Positions 36,701 through 48,027 of a stretch of DNA of 64,000 nucleotides are shown one piece after another. The translations under genes were made by a program, and so were the position numbers. The stretch is taken from positions 1 to 64,000 of the forward strand of contig JASANC010003655.1 of NCBI GenBank assembly GCA_030248135.1, given 5' to 3'. This DNA comes from Theristus sp. LFF4_11 (taxonomy: Eukaryota > Nematoda > Chromadorea > Monhysterida > Xyalidae). Position 1 is the stretch's first letter. Each line of letters begins with the position of its first letter. The notes under the pieces are model-generated. The model ran no database searches and was not told where the DNA came from. It saw nothing but the letters and a program-made list of their open reading frames with translations.

Positions 36701-39700
36701 CTCAATGAAAGTTTGGCTTGGCTTGGCAGTTTTATAGTTCAGGTTTTGAAACAGATCAGAAATGGAGCAAAAAGAATTTTGTAATGGAATGGTTTTATGG
36801 AAAGTCGACTATGTTTTTTGTCGCTTTGCATCAAGTTGCAGCATTTTTTACGTGTCAGTTTTCAATGAGTTTTTCCTCAAACCCAAAACCGGCTAGCGTA
36901 TATGTTGGAATCGTGCATATCATTCAGAATTTTTTTTTAAAACTTGTATGATTAAAAAATTAATGGAACTTATGGTTAAAAAAATGAACAGTATGAATTA
37001 TTAATGTTTGAAACGCCCCATTTGTACAAAGTTCTATGATGTTATCGCTTATAAACAGAACCTCAAACAAAAAAACTAAAAAAACTAAAATTCATGCACT
37101 CACTGCGACTTCAACCAACGACCCAAGAGCCATTGGTTCGGTTAGTTCCGCAAATGTCAGCATTGGTTGCTCTTGCGGCCCTTTGATTGGCGGCGAATGG
37201 GCCTGCTCCATTTTGTTGTAATGCAGTATCCGCTCTGATTGATCAGCAGTAACGTTACTTGTTGCTGGTGTTACTGCCTCCAACTGTATCGGACTTCCGG
37301 ATAACTCCTGGCCGTAGCAATACACGCGAACCTGCAACATAAAAATCGTACGATCACTGCGGCACTGGACAGTTACAATGGACAGGACTGGGCGTTTCAA
37401 AACATTGAAAGGCAAAATCAAGTCAGTCAGTATCAATGGTTATTAAAATTGAAATCGGCAATAAACTTGACCGTCAAGCAAAACAAATAAAAAAAATATT
37501 CAGTTTTTTGAACGAACATGAAACAGAACTGCGACATGAAATAAGAAGAGTGTCACGTTATTATCGATGGCAACTCGACATGAAAATTGTGTACTGTGGA
37601 AAACCGGTTCTTTCTTGTTTTCGGAAAATTATTTGAAACGAACGGCAAACAGGGAATGTAAGAAAAGCGCAAAAATGTAAAATAGTATTGATACATGTAA
37701 GATCGAAAGAATGTTAGGTGGGACCCATGCACCATCTGTGCAACCTGTGCGCAAACAAAATGGTTGAGCGCGTGTGACCACGCACGGGTCTTTGTTGACT
37801 AATAATTATGCATGAAATCTTAGAAAAAACATCTTAATGGAATTAAACTTGACAGTAAAATGCGCAGCCTCTAATTTCAAAGTATGTAACAACAAACCGC
37901 CAATTCGGTAGCAAATACTTTTGTGGCAACTGTGACAAGTGAAACTTCAACAAAAAAAGTTGGAACAAACGTTCATTATTTTCAAAATACGTGAACAAGT
38001 AGCGGTTAAATGGCCAACAAATAGCAGTGACGACAAATCACTCAACAACAAAGAATGTGTAGTGAAAATCGACAGATTTTTCAGCGATGAAGTCGTCTTC
38101 CTTTTCCATTTATTTTTTTTACACACGTAAAGAATATATACACAAAATAGCTGCGACTCGAGAAGGTCATTTGCAGAATATATCCATCTGCAAATCTCGC
38201 GTGATTCTGCCATTTTTTCTTGTATGCCATTTTCACAAAGACAGTTTCGGAATCAATACATGGCGATTGCTGTGTTCCATACAATTGTATGTGCTGAAGA
38301 CAGGTCACTAACTATCACGCCCAGGCAAAAGATACAGGAAAAATTTGTGTATTTTACAACAGCAGCCAATTTAGTGTAGCAAATGCAGCCAAAAGTAACG
38401 GCCTTGGTTCGACTATATTGGTTGAACGTGTAGCGGTGCAAAGACGTGCAAAGGTATGAATACGTACATGTTGTATGTACACAGGAACATGCATGTGATG
38501 TGGGTGGTTGGCATGAGCGTTTACGCACGTGCATTTTATAAAGAAAACCAAACTCATTCCGCAGTCATGCCGCTCATATCGTTTGATTTACCAGTTCAGA
38601 GTAGCAGCAACGGCCACAGCAACTAAACTGTAACAATCATGATATTGCAGAATTCTACAACTCATCTATGTGTTATAGTTACTGCGCAGTTTACTAATGA
38701 TGAACCAGGAATTTTTGAATGGCCCTTGTGATGGTGTTTGAAATTTACAACGTAGATATGCTTGCTTGGATACAGGTAGAAATACAGTTTTAATTAGAAA
38801 TCTGTACAGACGTTGTGCAGGCACCGATTTTACAATAACAGTTGACCTGAAGAGTTGCGTGACACATGCAGAATGTCGAATTCAAAAAATATGGTGCTAC
38901 AAAAATTTGCAAAAAATGTACACTTATGTGAGTAGATTAGTGAAACAAATGAAACAATGATATGTAACTATGCTATTTTATTTTGATCCCGAAACTCAAT
39001 TTGGGCATAAATAGGTAAACAGTTTCATGCATGCCGTGGGAATTCAAATTGGCAGGGTGATCCTAGTCTCCTAGGCGACTTTGAATTGCCATATAAAGAT
39101 TGAAACTAGCTGGTTTCTTTTTACGTCTGCAAAATCATTGAGTCGTAGAACTTAAAAAATTGATAACACATACACTGTATCTCCATGAAACGGGACCATC
39201 ATACTACACACAGGTAGTGATTGAAGTATTGACAGCCAAAAAGTGAATTTCCAAATTTCCAAAAAAAACTGACGAGGCAGGAAGTATGCAGCACAAACAA
39301 TTTCAAAACGACCATGAAAAAAATCGTTATTTAAAAAATTGTCAGTGATTTCCATCATGCATATAGAATGTATGTGACATTTTGGTTTACACGACATGAA
39401 AAAGTAGCAATAGAACTTGCATGCTACATATCTGATGCATTCGGCTGAGCAGAGCTGCAAGCACACAGAAAAATAAAACCAGTTTGCAACATACCAACAG
39501 CCATATTTGTTGCGCGCAACAAATTTTGCGCGTATTTTTAAAAATACACATTTCAATAGTTTTTAGTTTAGTTTTAACGTTGGATCAAACGAAATAACGC
39601 GCATTAATGTAATTTTGCAATAAAAATTTTAGTCAACTGGATGGCAGAATTGTTACTCGCATAATCTGTGGGGTAACTGATGATCTAAACAAATCTCAAA

Positions 39701-42212
39701 ATACCAAAGTTTCAGAAACGCTGTGTCATGCAGCATGCCTCTAAACATGCCAAGCGACACAATGAATGCTCACGAGCAACCTTTCAATTCAAATATCACG
39801 ATTTGTTGCTCAAATTCGTTGTGAAAGAAAAATACCGAATGTGACGATGAAAGACTTTAATTTAGAAAAAAACAATGAATGACATCAACAACGCACTGTA
39901 TATTGGCCATCGTTGGTGGGCACGAATGACAGCGTGGCACCTTTGACCGTTCTGAGCAGCTGTTGGTTCGCGGCGTGCGCCCCGGAGCTGCCGTCGAGCT
40001 CACATCGCACGTCGCCCAGTCGGACCGATTCGTCCATGAACGCAATGTCAATGTTGACCTGATTCCGTTAAAAAGCTTTTTAAAATCCCATAACATTATT
40101 TAAATCTTCTTACTTGTACCAACAACTATTTTTCATTATTCAAACCCCTTCAAAACCCAAACAATTTCACGCTATTTGGTAGCTAGAATGAAACAGTATC
40201 CGATCCGCGATGGTAGTTTTAGTTGGGTCAGCAATGACATTTGCCAAGCATATGAAACAACAACAAACTTGTTGGTTAACAAAGTACGTTTGCTTTGCCA
40301 TTGGCTCCAGTTTACACGGCGGTATTTCCGGTGCTGGTGGTTGCGCAGGAAGATTGCACAAATGTGCCACATAGGCCATTACGGCTAAATTGCATGCAGA
40401 TACAATGTGTTTAAATGCACATGTTTTTTTGATAAAAAGAGGCAAAAAAACAATCAACAATAAAAAGTATTTGTTACTAACCCAATTGATCAACGTCAGG
40501 ATCTGCCATGTCTTCTGGAACAAGCATTGGCTTGACACCCATGGTACGCGCTGCATTCATTGCTAAAATAAAGACGTTCTTGTTTAATACTTTCGCCTAA
40601 TAGCAACTGAGAGTAAATTAAACATCAGCGAAGTTTCTGTGAAATAAAACAGCAAATAAATAGCAAACTACCATGCATGTGGTTTTTTGCCCACGCTGTT
40701 GGATCAGTGTTTATGTGAGGCCAACCGGGAATGCGACCCCCGAGATTCGTAATCAGCTGGCACATCACAAGCCCGTCGTTCCAATCGGACTGAAGACGCC
40801 ACAATGAGAAATGTAGTTGAAAGGAACCCAATTTTCAATTTACCAAAGGATGCGTCGTCATATTAGAACTTCGTAAAATACGTTTAATTGAATATCTCAT
40901 ATGAGTCTGCAATAATCAAATGAGCATTGTATTTATACAATGATACGAAACCTTAAAATTTGACACGGTCATTTCGGGAGTTAGCTGCTGAACGGCCTTC
41001 AATGTTGCAGCATAGCCAGGACCATTTGGCCGAATAAAGTAGGACAGATACGTCATGCAGGACAACTCATCCAGTTGGTCTGAGTTGAGGTCCTCGGGCA
41101 GAAGAATCATTGGGATGTTCAATTTGTCTCTGGCTGTCTCCAGTGCTTTACGACAGTTATCGAGACTAAAACAGAAAGTGGTTTTTTATTTACAACTATT
41201 TGGTCATTTCTGCGGCGCAAATACTTTAAAATGTTGATATCCTTTTTATTAACCTGTTGTTGGGATCTAAATTCGCCCAGTTCGGTATTGATCCAGGACT
41301 GCAGTAGTCAACGAGTGCACTGAAATCATATCAATTTGTTAACAGCAATAAACGAAAATTATACAGAAAAGGACCAAAATTAATCACCGCACCTTAATGA
41401 AATGCCATCGTTCCAATCGGTACTGAAGTTTTTCACATTTAATTGTGGTAAAACAGCCTGGAAAAAATAACTTATTGGGACCGACACACAACACACAAGT
41501 GTTCCAGTTCTATTGTTGCAAAAAAGTACAAACCGCAATCCACGACATGATCAGTTTTTTCGGTGGAATTTTGGTTTTGCTGGCGATTTGGTATCGTAGA
41601 ATCAAACACCATATCAAGCCCAACAACAATTTGATATTACCCTCTACAATGTCGTAGCTACCTAAAAGTTAAAAGTTGCGTTGAACAAAACTCCTTCATT
41701 AAACAAAACTCCTCTCGAACGAAAAAATAATGTATTAACCAATGTTGACCAGCTTGACACCGTCATCTTGCAACGCATCCAATGCCAACTGTACATTCAT
41801 TAACATCTGGATTTCAGTGGGTTCATTCCGATAGCTAAAATGGAAACCGAAACATTTCAAGAAAAACCCAAACAGATAAAAACAGAAACAAAATAAACTG
41901 ACAGTTTTCCTGGCGATTTTTGCTGTCGAAGAACCTCAACAAGTTCAACCAGCATGATGCCATCCCTCATGTCTTCCACCAAATCAGTACATTCAATTTC
42001 TTTCTTCACAAGTTGCTCGTTCACCCAATTTTTAAAAGTGTTCGTCTGAAAATAATGCTAAATCAAATTGTCACAATTAATAGCGAGCAGCGCAACAATA
42101 ACTAGACCTGTATTTGCACCCATCGATTTCGCTCTTCAACTGGCACACCTTGAAGACTTCGGGCTGCCCGTGCTTCACTGGACAGCGCTTGATGCGAATA
42201 AACATACGGCAT
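18053..42212 (-). CDS. fln-2: Filamin of the Jitterbug/FLN-2 class (three CH domains), complete 53-exon gene
   Basis: This is a large actin-crosslinking scaffold. All 53 exons join with matching phase and give 3,653 residues from ATG 42212-42210 to TGA 18055-18053. The order is: three calponin-homology domains (residues about 1-360), a first run of filamin Ig repeats (about 378-1104), a charged disordered insert (about 1105-1830), a second run of Ig repeats (to about 3557) and a proline-rich tail. Repeats are marked by recurring GSPF/GSPY ends, VDAsxAGxGxLE starts and YxVxFxPxxxG cores. I count about 22 such ends. Conventional filamins have two CH domains; three is the known signature of Drosophila Jitterbug and its nematode relative FLN-2, so I choose that class. 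An in-frame TAG lies 12 bases before the ATG. That TAG is also a possible splice acceptor, so a longer N-terminus is possible. Exons are listed in the block entries. Confidence 0.93.
21958..22539. mobile_element. Mutator-like foldback element with 10-bp target duplication
   Basis: This 582-bp element in a filamin intron is flanked by the perfect direct repeat AACAGCGTGC (21948-21957 and 22540-22549). The two arms are inverted: each carries 6-7 tandem copies of a roughly 15-base unit of the form AATTCCGGCCCG(G/A)AG, then a shared subterminal block (TTTGGT AATGAAATAATAAA-like on the left, TTATTTACCAAAAATCACTT on the right). The outer tips read GTACAATTCCGGCCCGC and, inverted, GTACTATTCCGGCCCGC. 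A 9-11 bp target duplication is characteristic of Mutator-like elements, hence the class. It has no ORF. Confidence 0.8.
27819..29970 (-). other. fln-2: Filamin: giant disordered exon 25
   Basis: This is a single 2,152-base exon (717 codons) open throughout. It is rich in Glu, Lys, Arg, Ser and Gln, with SR-like and acidic-serine patches (SSSSTEDCEKDYE, SPSRSRSSSTSSSDADRKR). There are no cysteine-rich or Ig-like features until its last about 40 residues (VEGPAIGVVRVNQPTEFYV), which begin the next Ig repeat. It starts in phase 0 after exon 24 (end 30059) through the acceptor GACAG, and ends in phase 1 at a GTTAGT donor. Together with most of exon 24 it forms an insert of about 730 residues in the rod. 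A role as a flexible, phosphorylatable hinge is inference. Confidence 0.85.
31942..32620. mobile_element. Inverted-repeat element of unknown class
   Basis: The left arm starts CACAGGAGAAACAGAAATTT and continues with repeats of AAATGCTCTTAAATGCTCTC. The right arm ends with the inverse (GAGAGCACTTAAGAGCATTT then TTTTTCTGTTTCTCCTGTG). Inside the left arm a unit containing CCTATAATACCACATCAAGA is duplicated in tandem. It lies in a long filamin intron. I could not identify a convincing target duplication, so the class is open. Confidence 0.65.
38972..39162. repeat. Dispersed ~200-bp repeat, copy 2 of 3
   Basis: This copy shares TTGATCCCGAAACTCAATTT, CCGTGGGAATTCAAATTGGC, GCCATATAAAGATTGAAACT and CATTGAGTCGTAGAACTTAA with copies at 6451-6652 and 58571-58792. 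It lies in the 2.5-kb filamin intron between exons 11 and 12. Confidence 0.6.
40269..42212 (-). other. fln-2: Filamin: three calponin-homology domains (exons 1-10)
   Basis: Exons: 42108-42212, 41903-42045, 41740-41834, 41534-41661, 41393-41457, 41254-41319, 40952-41165, 40672-40789, 40482-40562, 40269-40384. CH1 is in exons 2-4 (TFKNWVNEQL, DLVEDMRDGIMLVELVEVL, NIKLLLGLIWCLILRYQI). CH2 is in exons 5-7 (FSTDWNDGISLSALVDYC, GSIPNWANLDPNN, ILLPEDLNSDQLDELSCMTY). CH3 is in exons 8-10 (SDWNDGLVMCQLITNLGG, GVKPMLVPEDMADPDVDQL, VMAYVAHLCNLP). CH2 and CH3 share the DWNDG opening and the later LxPEDxxxxxxD element typical of the second CH of filamins, which suggests that the extra domain arose by duplication of a CH2-type domain. 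Confidence 0.9.
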
Positions 42213-42220
42213 TATTTTAA

Positions 42221-42870
42221 TTATCTAAAATGCGGAAGACGCATATGGGATATGGGTTTGTGCAAGCAATGAGCGACTGGGCTTACAATTATTTTCAAGT
42301 CTTTGATGTGACACACGGATACAAGAACATAAGAGTTATATTTTTGCGCCGCGTTTGTTTTGCAAAAAAACGTGAAAATGTCAAGTATTTTCATTTTCCT
42401 CTTCAGTTTCGCTTAAAATCACTGTCATGTGCTAAATTCTGTAGTCTGTGCTCAAACAAAAAATCAGATTGTAAAAATTTGGCTTTATCGTCACTAACGT
42501 ACGCCTAGCTTAGTGCGCACAACAGTGACAAAAGTGTTTTGTTGAATTTCACCCTCTAATTTCCTTAATTAAAAAGGTTGGCCCTTTACACCAAGAAGTA
42601 TCGAGTATGACCCGCTTCGAGAGATTGCACATTTTTGCCAGCGGACTAATTTTATTTTACCTACAAACGGAACTTTATCTGTATACGCTGTATCTCGAGC
42701 ATATAACGATTTAAAACCACCAAAATAAAGATGAATTAGGCTTCGGATCACTGACACTGGTTTGTCCAGGACGAAGCGTAGCTTTGAGGCATTGGCGATG
42801 AACTCTTCTTCTGGCGGGGGCAATGGCGCACTGGACGAACTGTTCAGGTTTTGTTTCAATAATAATTTTG
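42221..42870 (+). repeat. Dispersed repeat X, copy at the filamin 5' end
   Basis: The sequence from ATCTAAAATGCGGAAGACGC through GACACTGGTTTGTCCAGGAC to about 42870 matches two copies in the Twinkle gene (50757-51135 plus, 51137-51796 minus). Shared landmarks are TTTTTGCGCCGCGTTTGTTT, AAATTCTGTAGTCTGTGC (related) and GTACGC. Its left edge ends only about 9 bases upstream of the filamin start codon, so it supplies the immediate upstream sequence. It has no coding capacity that I can see. Confidence 0.7.
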
Positions 42871-44166
42871 TTTCAAATTTCATTCAAATTCGCGTACTTC
42901 GCACCACCCTGTTTAGCACAACGCCTATTGTTTCGTGCACCGCACCTCTTCAATTAGCAGATGCTCAATCACTCGCGGCAAAAAAATGAATTGCACCGCT
43001 TCAGGACATCAGGAGAAAACAAAATGTAAAAAACGCAAGCCGTGAGCAAACAACAAACAAAAAGTACTGGTTTTTGTTCATCAAAAAAAAACTACTAAAA
43101 AACTACGAATAATCACAAAACAAAGATACAAAATGGAATTTCACTCAACATCAGCAGACTGCCTACCGAAATGCTTGCTATGCATTAATAAAGTAAGGAA
43201 CATTATAATTTAACAGAAACACAGTTCAGTTTACACTTTGGCACAAACACGCGAATTCGATGTGCTTCATCTGATTCTTATAACTAGCTGCAGCCCATCA
43301 ACAGTGGATGGTATGAAAAAAAATTCCTTCAATTTCAGGCTAAACTCCCGGTCGAAATCTATAGCTGACTGTCCCGTCCGCAGACGAAATATCTTTCAAA
43401 TGGAAGACTACGCAAAATATGCAACCACACCTAACTGTAAACAGTTCGAACAACAGAAAGACCTCTGCATGCAAGACTTCAGATGACAACACAAAACTCA
43501 GCTTCAACTGTTTTCACTGCGCGCTCACGTTGCATAAAATAGCATTGGGTGATTGTGGACTGTCGTAAAGCTGTGATCTATACAGTGCTATTCGTCGTTT
43601 ATCTTTGCATTTGCACTATTGAAATATAAACGTGGATATGTGTGCTGCAACTTGTTGTTGTTGCGTTCGTGCGCCGCAACATACATTAGAATGAAAAGAC
43701 TTTTGAGACGTTGAGTCAATAAAATCCCTCTAAGCAGCGTATTTTAATCCACGTAACGGCGTGTACAACTATTCAGAAAGTGTAACGCACTAGAAGATAT
43801 GGCATTTAAGGGAACTTGTCGTCACACATTGCACACAAAACAAAATAATTAAACACAATCGAATAATTTTTAAACATGCACAATGTAGCACAAGGGATAG
43901 AACGAATGCAAGCGAAAACTTGAAACATTTTTTATCTCATCTTCGAAGAGAACCTTATTTTTCAAACGGCAACAACAAAAGTGATAAGTAATCACGGTGT
44001 CACTAAAAATACCGTGCTAGCCGAAAAATTAGTGCCAGAGTTTTATAAACACAATGCACGTGTAAATTGTGATTGTGTACAGATTGTGAACTACTCGTAA
44101 ATGAGGAAGAACCGTTATTGGTAACAATTAAATGATAATAATAGCACAGATGATCAAAACACCGGA
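42871..44166. other. Intergenic, nothing identified
   Basis: AT-rich DNA between the repeat upstream of the filamin start and the small peptide gene. I see no supported exon. Confidence 0.4.
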
Positions 44167-44594
44167 TTATTGAATTTTTCTTTCGGCATCCATGTCATTC
44201 GGCAATGATGTTCTCACTGAATCTAACGGTCTCACAGGTCTTGCAACGACGCGTGGCGGTAAAAGCTGAAATGGGGCTCGAAATGTGCCTTTTAAGCCCA
44301 AAGTTGAGTTACTCAACTGCATTGTATGTATGCATTGCTGCGTTCTTTGTCTGCCAAAAAAGAATAATCAACTTACTGGTTTGTCATCTTCTTCTTCATC
44401 CTCGGAACTCTCAATTGTTTCGCTGCGCGTGATCGGAATTTGACCACTTATGAGAAACGCCAACATCAAGAACGTGCAAATTCTAAAAAAAACAAGCCTT
44501 AACAAACTGTCGAAATCGAACAAGAAGGATGGTCTTACAATGCAAACGTGACGAGAAAAGCAGAGTTGAAACCGAAGCTCGACATGACATCCAT
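44167..44594 (-). CDS. Small secreted or single-span acidic peptide gene (3 exons, 86 residues)
   Basis: I do not recognise the family. Three exons, 44539-44594, 44377-44482 and 44167-44265, join in phase 2 then phase 0 across clean GTAAGA/GTAAGT donors and TTTTTTTAG/CATTTCAG acceptors. They give 86 residues ending in TAA. The N-terminus has a strongly hydrophobic segment (about residues 11-31, FLVTFALICTFLMLAFLIS), consistent with a signal peptide or signal anchor. A Glu/Asp patch (SSEDEEEDDK) and a basic, proline-containing C-terminal part (LLPPRVVARPVRPLDS) follow. An acceptor-like TATTAG lies 12 bases before the ATG. The layout resembles a secreted precursor with an acidic spacer, but no dibasic processing site is obvious, so a hormone role is not claimed. 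Confidence 0.6.
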
Positions 44595-47430
44595 GTGTTA
44601 CGTCGAGCTAATACAAATAATACGGAAACTCAGCCGCGTTCGAAATGAAAATTGACCGTTCCGCATAGCTTGACAACGAGAAGATTATTTTCTTGAATAA
44701 AGTTTTCTCCTGAAGCACTTTTTCACGAATATGCGTCGTCAACCATCGCAGCAGCAGAAAGCAGTAGCGACATTTGTTGGACTGCAAAGGAACATCACAC
44801 AAGCGGATAAACGGTGACAAACGTGCGGTACTCAAGATACATGTACACATCAGTTCCGTTCAAAAAGTGCTTTTACACAGAATGACTATTATTTTCAACA
44901 CTACTTTGGTTGTATGAAAACAAGCAACTCACAAGCTGGATTATTTGACAAAAACAACAGCAGTGTTTGACTGATATCAAGCACGAAACGTCATTTAGGA
45001 CGAAAGTTGCTGGGAACATATACGCGAAGAAAACAAGATCTCTGCGTGCTTGTCTTGTTAAATTCAAAAATGCGGGCAGACTTGTTAGTGACAGGCAGCT
45101 GCAGGATATCTGCGGATGAGTATTGCACTCAACACAACTGCATACTGCAGAACTCATATAAAACGAGAATTGTGAAAACAAACATTTGCGTATTATTCTT
45201 TTAAACCGCTGAAAACCTTTTCAACATTTCGGTATCGACACTTATCGGAAATAGAGAACGTATCCTTATCGCAAGAGTTAAAAACTTTACCGTTGATTTT
45301 TTTACAGAGGCTATTTGGAGCCGAATTTAATTTTCCGCTCGTAGCGCATAACTACGTATTTGCTACATGTGCGCAACTCCAACGTAAAAAATTGCAGTTG
45401 AAACAGCAAGTCAGCCGGATATTTGGAATGCGAGTCAAATCAAGCTACCCAGAACATTACCGCAAAGACACATGCGAACATTACGAACATGCATGAGCTT
45501 GAATTTTCAATGTCTGCATTCGTACACAAACATTATTGATCAGTCGGTACTCCACTTCAGACTGCTACACACCCGTATATTCTTTATTCGATGGCACAAA
45601 GCCTGTGTACACAATATGCTAATGGGAATGTTCCCCCGGTAAAGCCGTTGGCACTCACGCACACAGCAGCACGAAAGCATGCCAGCATGCAGCACTTGAA
45701 ATCATTGAAAGTTCTTGGCTGACTAGTGACCATATTGCTTGCTTTCTGTGACTGAATGGGCACATTATTGCCTTGCCAGCTCTGGTCCTGTCGCTAAAAG
45801 CAGCTACAGAGACAATTATCAGAAACTCTGTGGATACAAAAGAGAGCTGAACAACGAGTCGTTCCATTGGAACAATGTTCTTTATTGTAGCATCGGTTAT
45901 ATTCGTCCAAGGACAGAAAACAAAAACAGAGTTTTATTTTGAACAAAGTAATTATCTACATACACCAGTGTGACAGATAGTGCCAAAAACAATTCGAACA
46001 CAGGGCTACCAAACCAGTCATGGTGAGCCTATTCAACGTAATACCAGCAAACATCGCATGAGAATCGTGTCACATCAAAGCAAACGGAGAAATCAGTATC
46101 AAAAAAATTCAAACTATCCATGTATCAGATTTCCGACAAGAAGCAATGCACCGAGAATAGCGCACACAATGAAGAAGTACGCCAATCGACTGCACGAGTC
46201 AAGCACGACGTCGCGTACTGGCATAATTCCACACACGGAAAAGTCAAAACAACCTGAAGAAAGAAACAAAATGATCGTTGAAAGCGTCGGATGCTTATGA
46301 TGCCAGTTTTTTTGTGACCGATGGCCGCTCTGTTAGCATAAAAATCAAATTACTTACCTCAACGGCAAAAAGCCCGATGTTCTCCAACAACTTTGCAGCA
46401 AAAGCGAAAGTTTGCTCCAAGCCACACTTGCGTCAAAACTGCAAAATCAGATTTAAAATGAGAAAATAAAGACACACTAACAGAAACAAAAAATCGCACT
46501 ATTCGATAGAAGTTGCGTGGCAGTAAACGTTTCACAACTATCGAAAAAGTTACTGCGCTTGTGCTAACACTGTTATTTATTATTTTATTGAACAAACTGT
46601 CAACAATTTTAAACACCATAATCGACTTTCGTGCGCTTTATTGCACTGGCGGCGATAACGCAACGCAATGAATTGATCCAGTCACACGCACGGTCCAGTT
46701 CACCAATGGTAAACTATGTTTGTTTAAATCTGTCACTTTTTCGCAGAATACAGAGCATGCATGTAAGCACAATAAAACGCTCAGTTACCTCGTGTGCTGT
46801 AGAAAACCATTTTTTTCAAAAGCGATTGTAAAGCGTTCCATCCGCTGTTGTAAATCACAAACACTTCTTGAATACCTGAGAAGTTCTTCTACCAAAATTG
46901 ATGCCGCAGCCGCCGCTAAAATTCTTTTCTATCAAAAAATGCGTTGCGGAAACAGAAATAAACCCAACAAAAAACTAAACAATTTCAACGTTCACATTGT
47001 TCTTTTTTCAGAACAAACGCTGACACGAAAACAGACCAATTCGTCTGAAAAGGAGAAGTTATGGCTCGTTATAGCTTATCGTGTAGCCTTTTTGAATCAC
47101 CCTGTACATAGGTAGGTTGGTTTAGACAAAACCTCAGAATTACCCAAATCCGCATAATGTGGAACACGAAGATTAGTCAGAATAAAAATTGATTTGCAAA
47201 AACAAACATAGCGAACGAAGAGGCTACAATCTGAACTAAAAGTTGATCGGAAAATACTCGAAGGCCACGATTAGGACTTGCACGCAAATAGGTCACGAAA
47301 CGAGACAGGGGTGTTCAGATTTCGAGAAACGGAGACGAGGAGACCGTGATTCATGCGCGCACTACACGCTTAGCATCCAACCAGGAAGAAATGACTATGA
47401 TCATAAACAATTGACCATGAAACAGCTAAC
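44595..47430. other. Intergenic or uncertain; possible membrane-protein exons near 46.1-46.6 kb (minus)
   Basis: No gene can be closed here. On the minus strand near 46110-46470 there are hydrophobic open stretches (AYFFIVCAILGALLLVGNL, then a TAG at about 46113; and TFAFAAKLLENIGLFAVE before a GTAAGT donor at about 46361), but I could not join them in phase. The sequence TTTTTGAATCACCCTGTA near 47090-47108 looks like a transposon terminus. Confidence 0.35.
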
Positions 47431-48027
47431 CTTCACCACGGCGACCGCTTGTTCACCATCATTGCTATCAATCGTTTGATCAACGGACAACCGGATGCCA
47501 GAGCCAGATGTTGTCATCCAACGATCACCTCCGATGTCGCAACGCCAACTTGTTAACGACTTTGCAAAACAATAGAAACAAGCGCACTTTCCAACGAAAA
47601 CACAAAATGGAAACATCAACCGCTTGCATTAAACAGCCACCAAAAACAACAACAAAAACATATTTTCAAAAACCGTGCTGCTGTGACACGGTAATGTTGC
47701 ACAGTCACGAAGAAACACATGGTATTTTACATCAGCGAGCGTCATCGTCAGTTAGTCATATTCTGCAGTGCACGGCATAATACCAGAGAAATGTAAGCGC
47801 AATGCACGGCATAAGTGTAAGACCCCATGAGTAGGCAAGCCAATCGAATATGTTCGTGCGTGTTTGTCGGTGATCATGCAACATTGCTGTGTTCGTAACA
47901 ACGTGCAGTGTCTTTAAAAACAACATGCAAATAAGCACCAAGCAAAACAAAACAAAAGTAATCAAGCGTCGGGCAAACAGAAAGCACCCAAGTGAAGCCA
48001 CGAAAGCGAAAGCGCAAACCCCAACTT
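47431..48027 (-). CDS. Partial gene: multi-pass membrane protein exons, family unknown
   Basis: Two minus-strand exons join in phase 0. One runs from about 48024-48027 down to 47774. It encodes two long hydrophobic segments (ARRLITFVLFCLVLICMLFL and SWGLTLMPCIALTFLWYYA) separated by a polar loop containing DHRQTRTNIFDW. The other is 47431-47559 (43 codons) and encodes a polar segment, SLTSWRCDIGGDRW and onward. The donors GTGCAC and GTTAGC and the acceptor TTGCAAAG are acceptable. The 5' acceptor is weak, and I could not identify the first or last exons. The protein may have two or more membrane spans with a loop after the second. I do not recognise the family. Confidence 0.4.

Larger units (their letters stand above)
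30059..40058 (-). other. fln-2: Filamin: first Ig-repeat rod (exons 11-24)
   Basis: Exons in transcript order: 39897-40058, 37104-37331, 35814-35946, 35133-35305, 34842-34980, 34571-34717, 33941-34024, 33671-33820, 33400-33567, 31479-31596, 31129-31391, 30674-30895, 30433-30600, 30059-30231. The Ig repeats are recognisable from GQELSGSPIQLEAV, HIRGSPFSCHVFDPNMV, GSPFILDIVDASSVSVYG, VDASSAGRGQLEISINQG and similar blocks. The introns here are the longest in the gene and hold an inverted-repeat element (31942-32620) and a dispersed repeat (38972-39162). Exons 31479-31596 and 31129-31391 encode a low-complexity Ser/Thr/Ala linker before the next repeat. Confidence 0.88.

Noticed and set aside
46110..46470. 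A spliced small membrane-protein gene using a 28-base intron
   Set aside because: The frames join only if an intron of 28 bases is accepted, which is too short to trust; other joins put a stop codon in frame.
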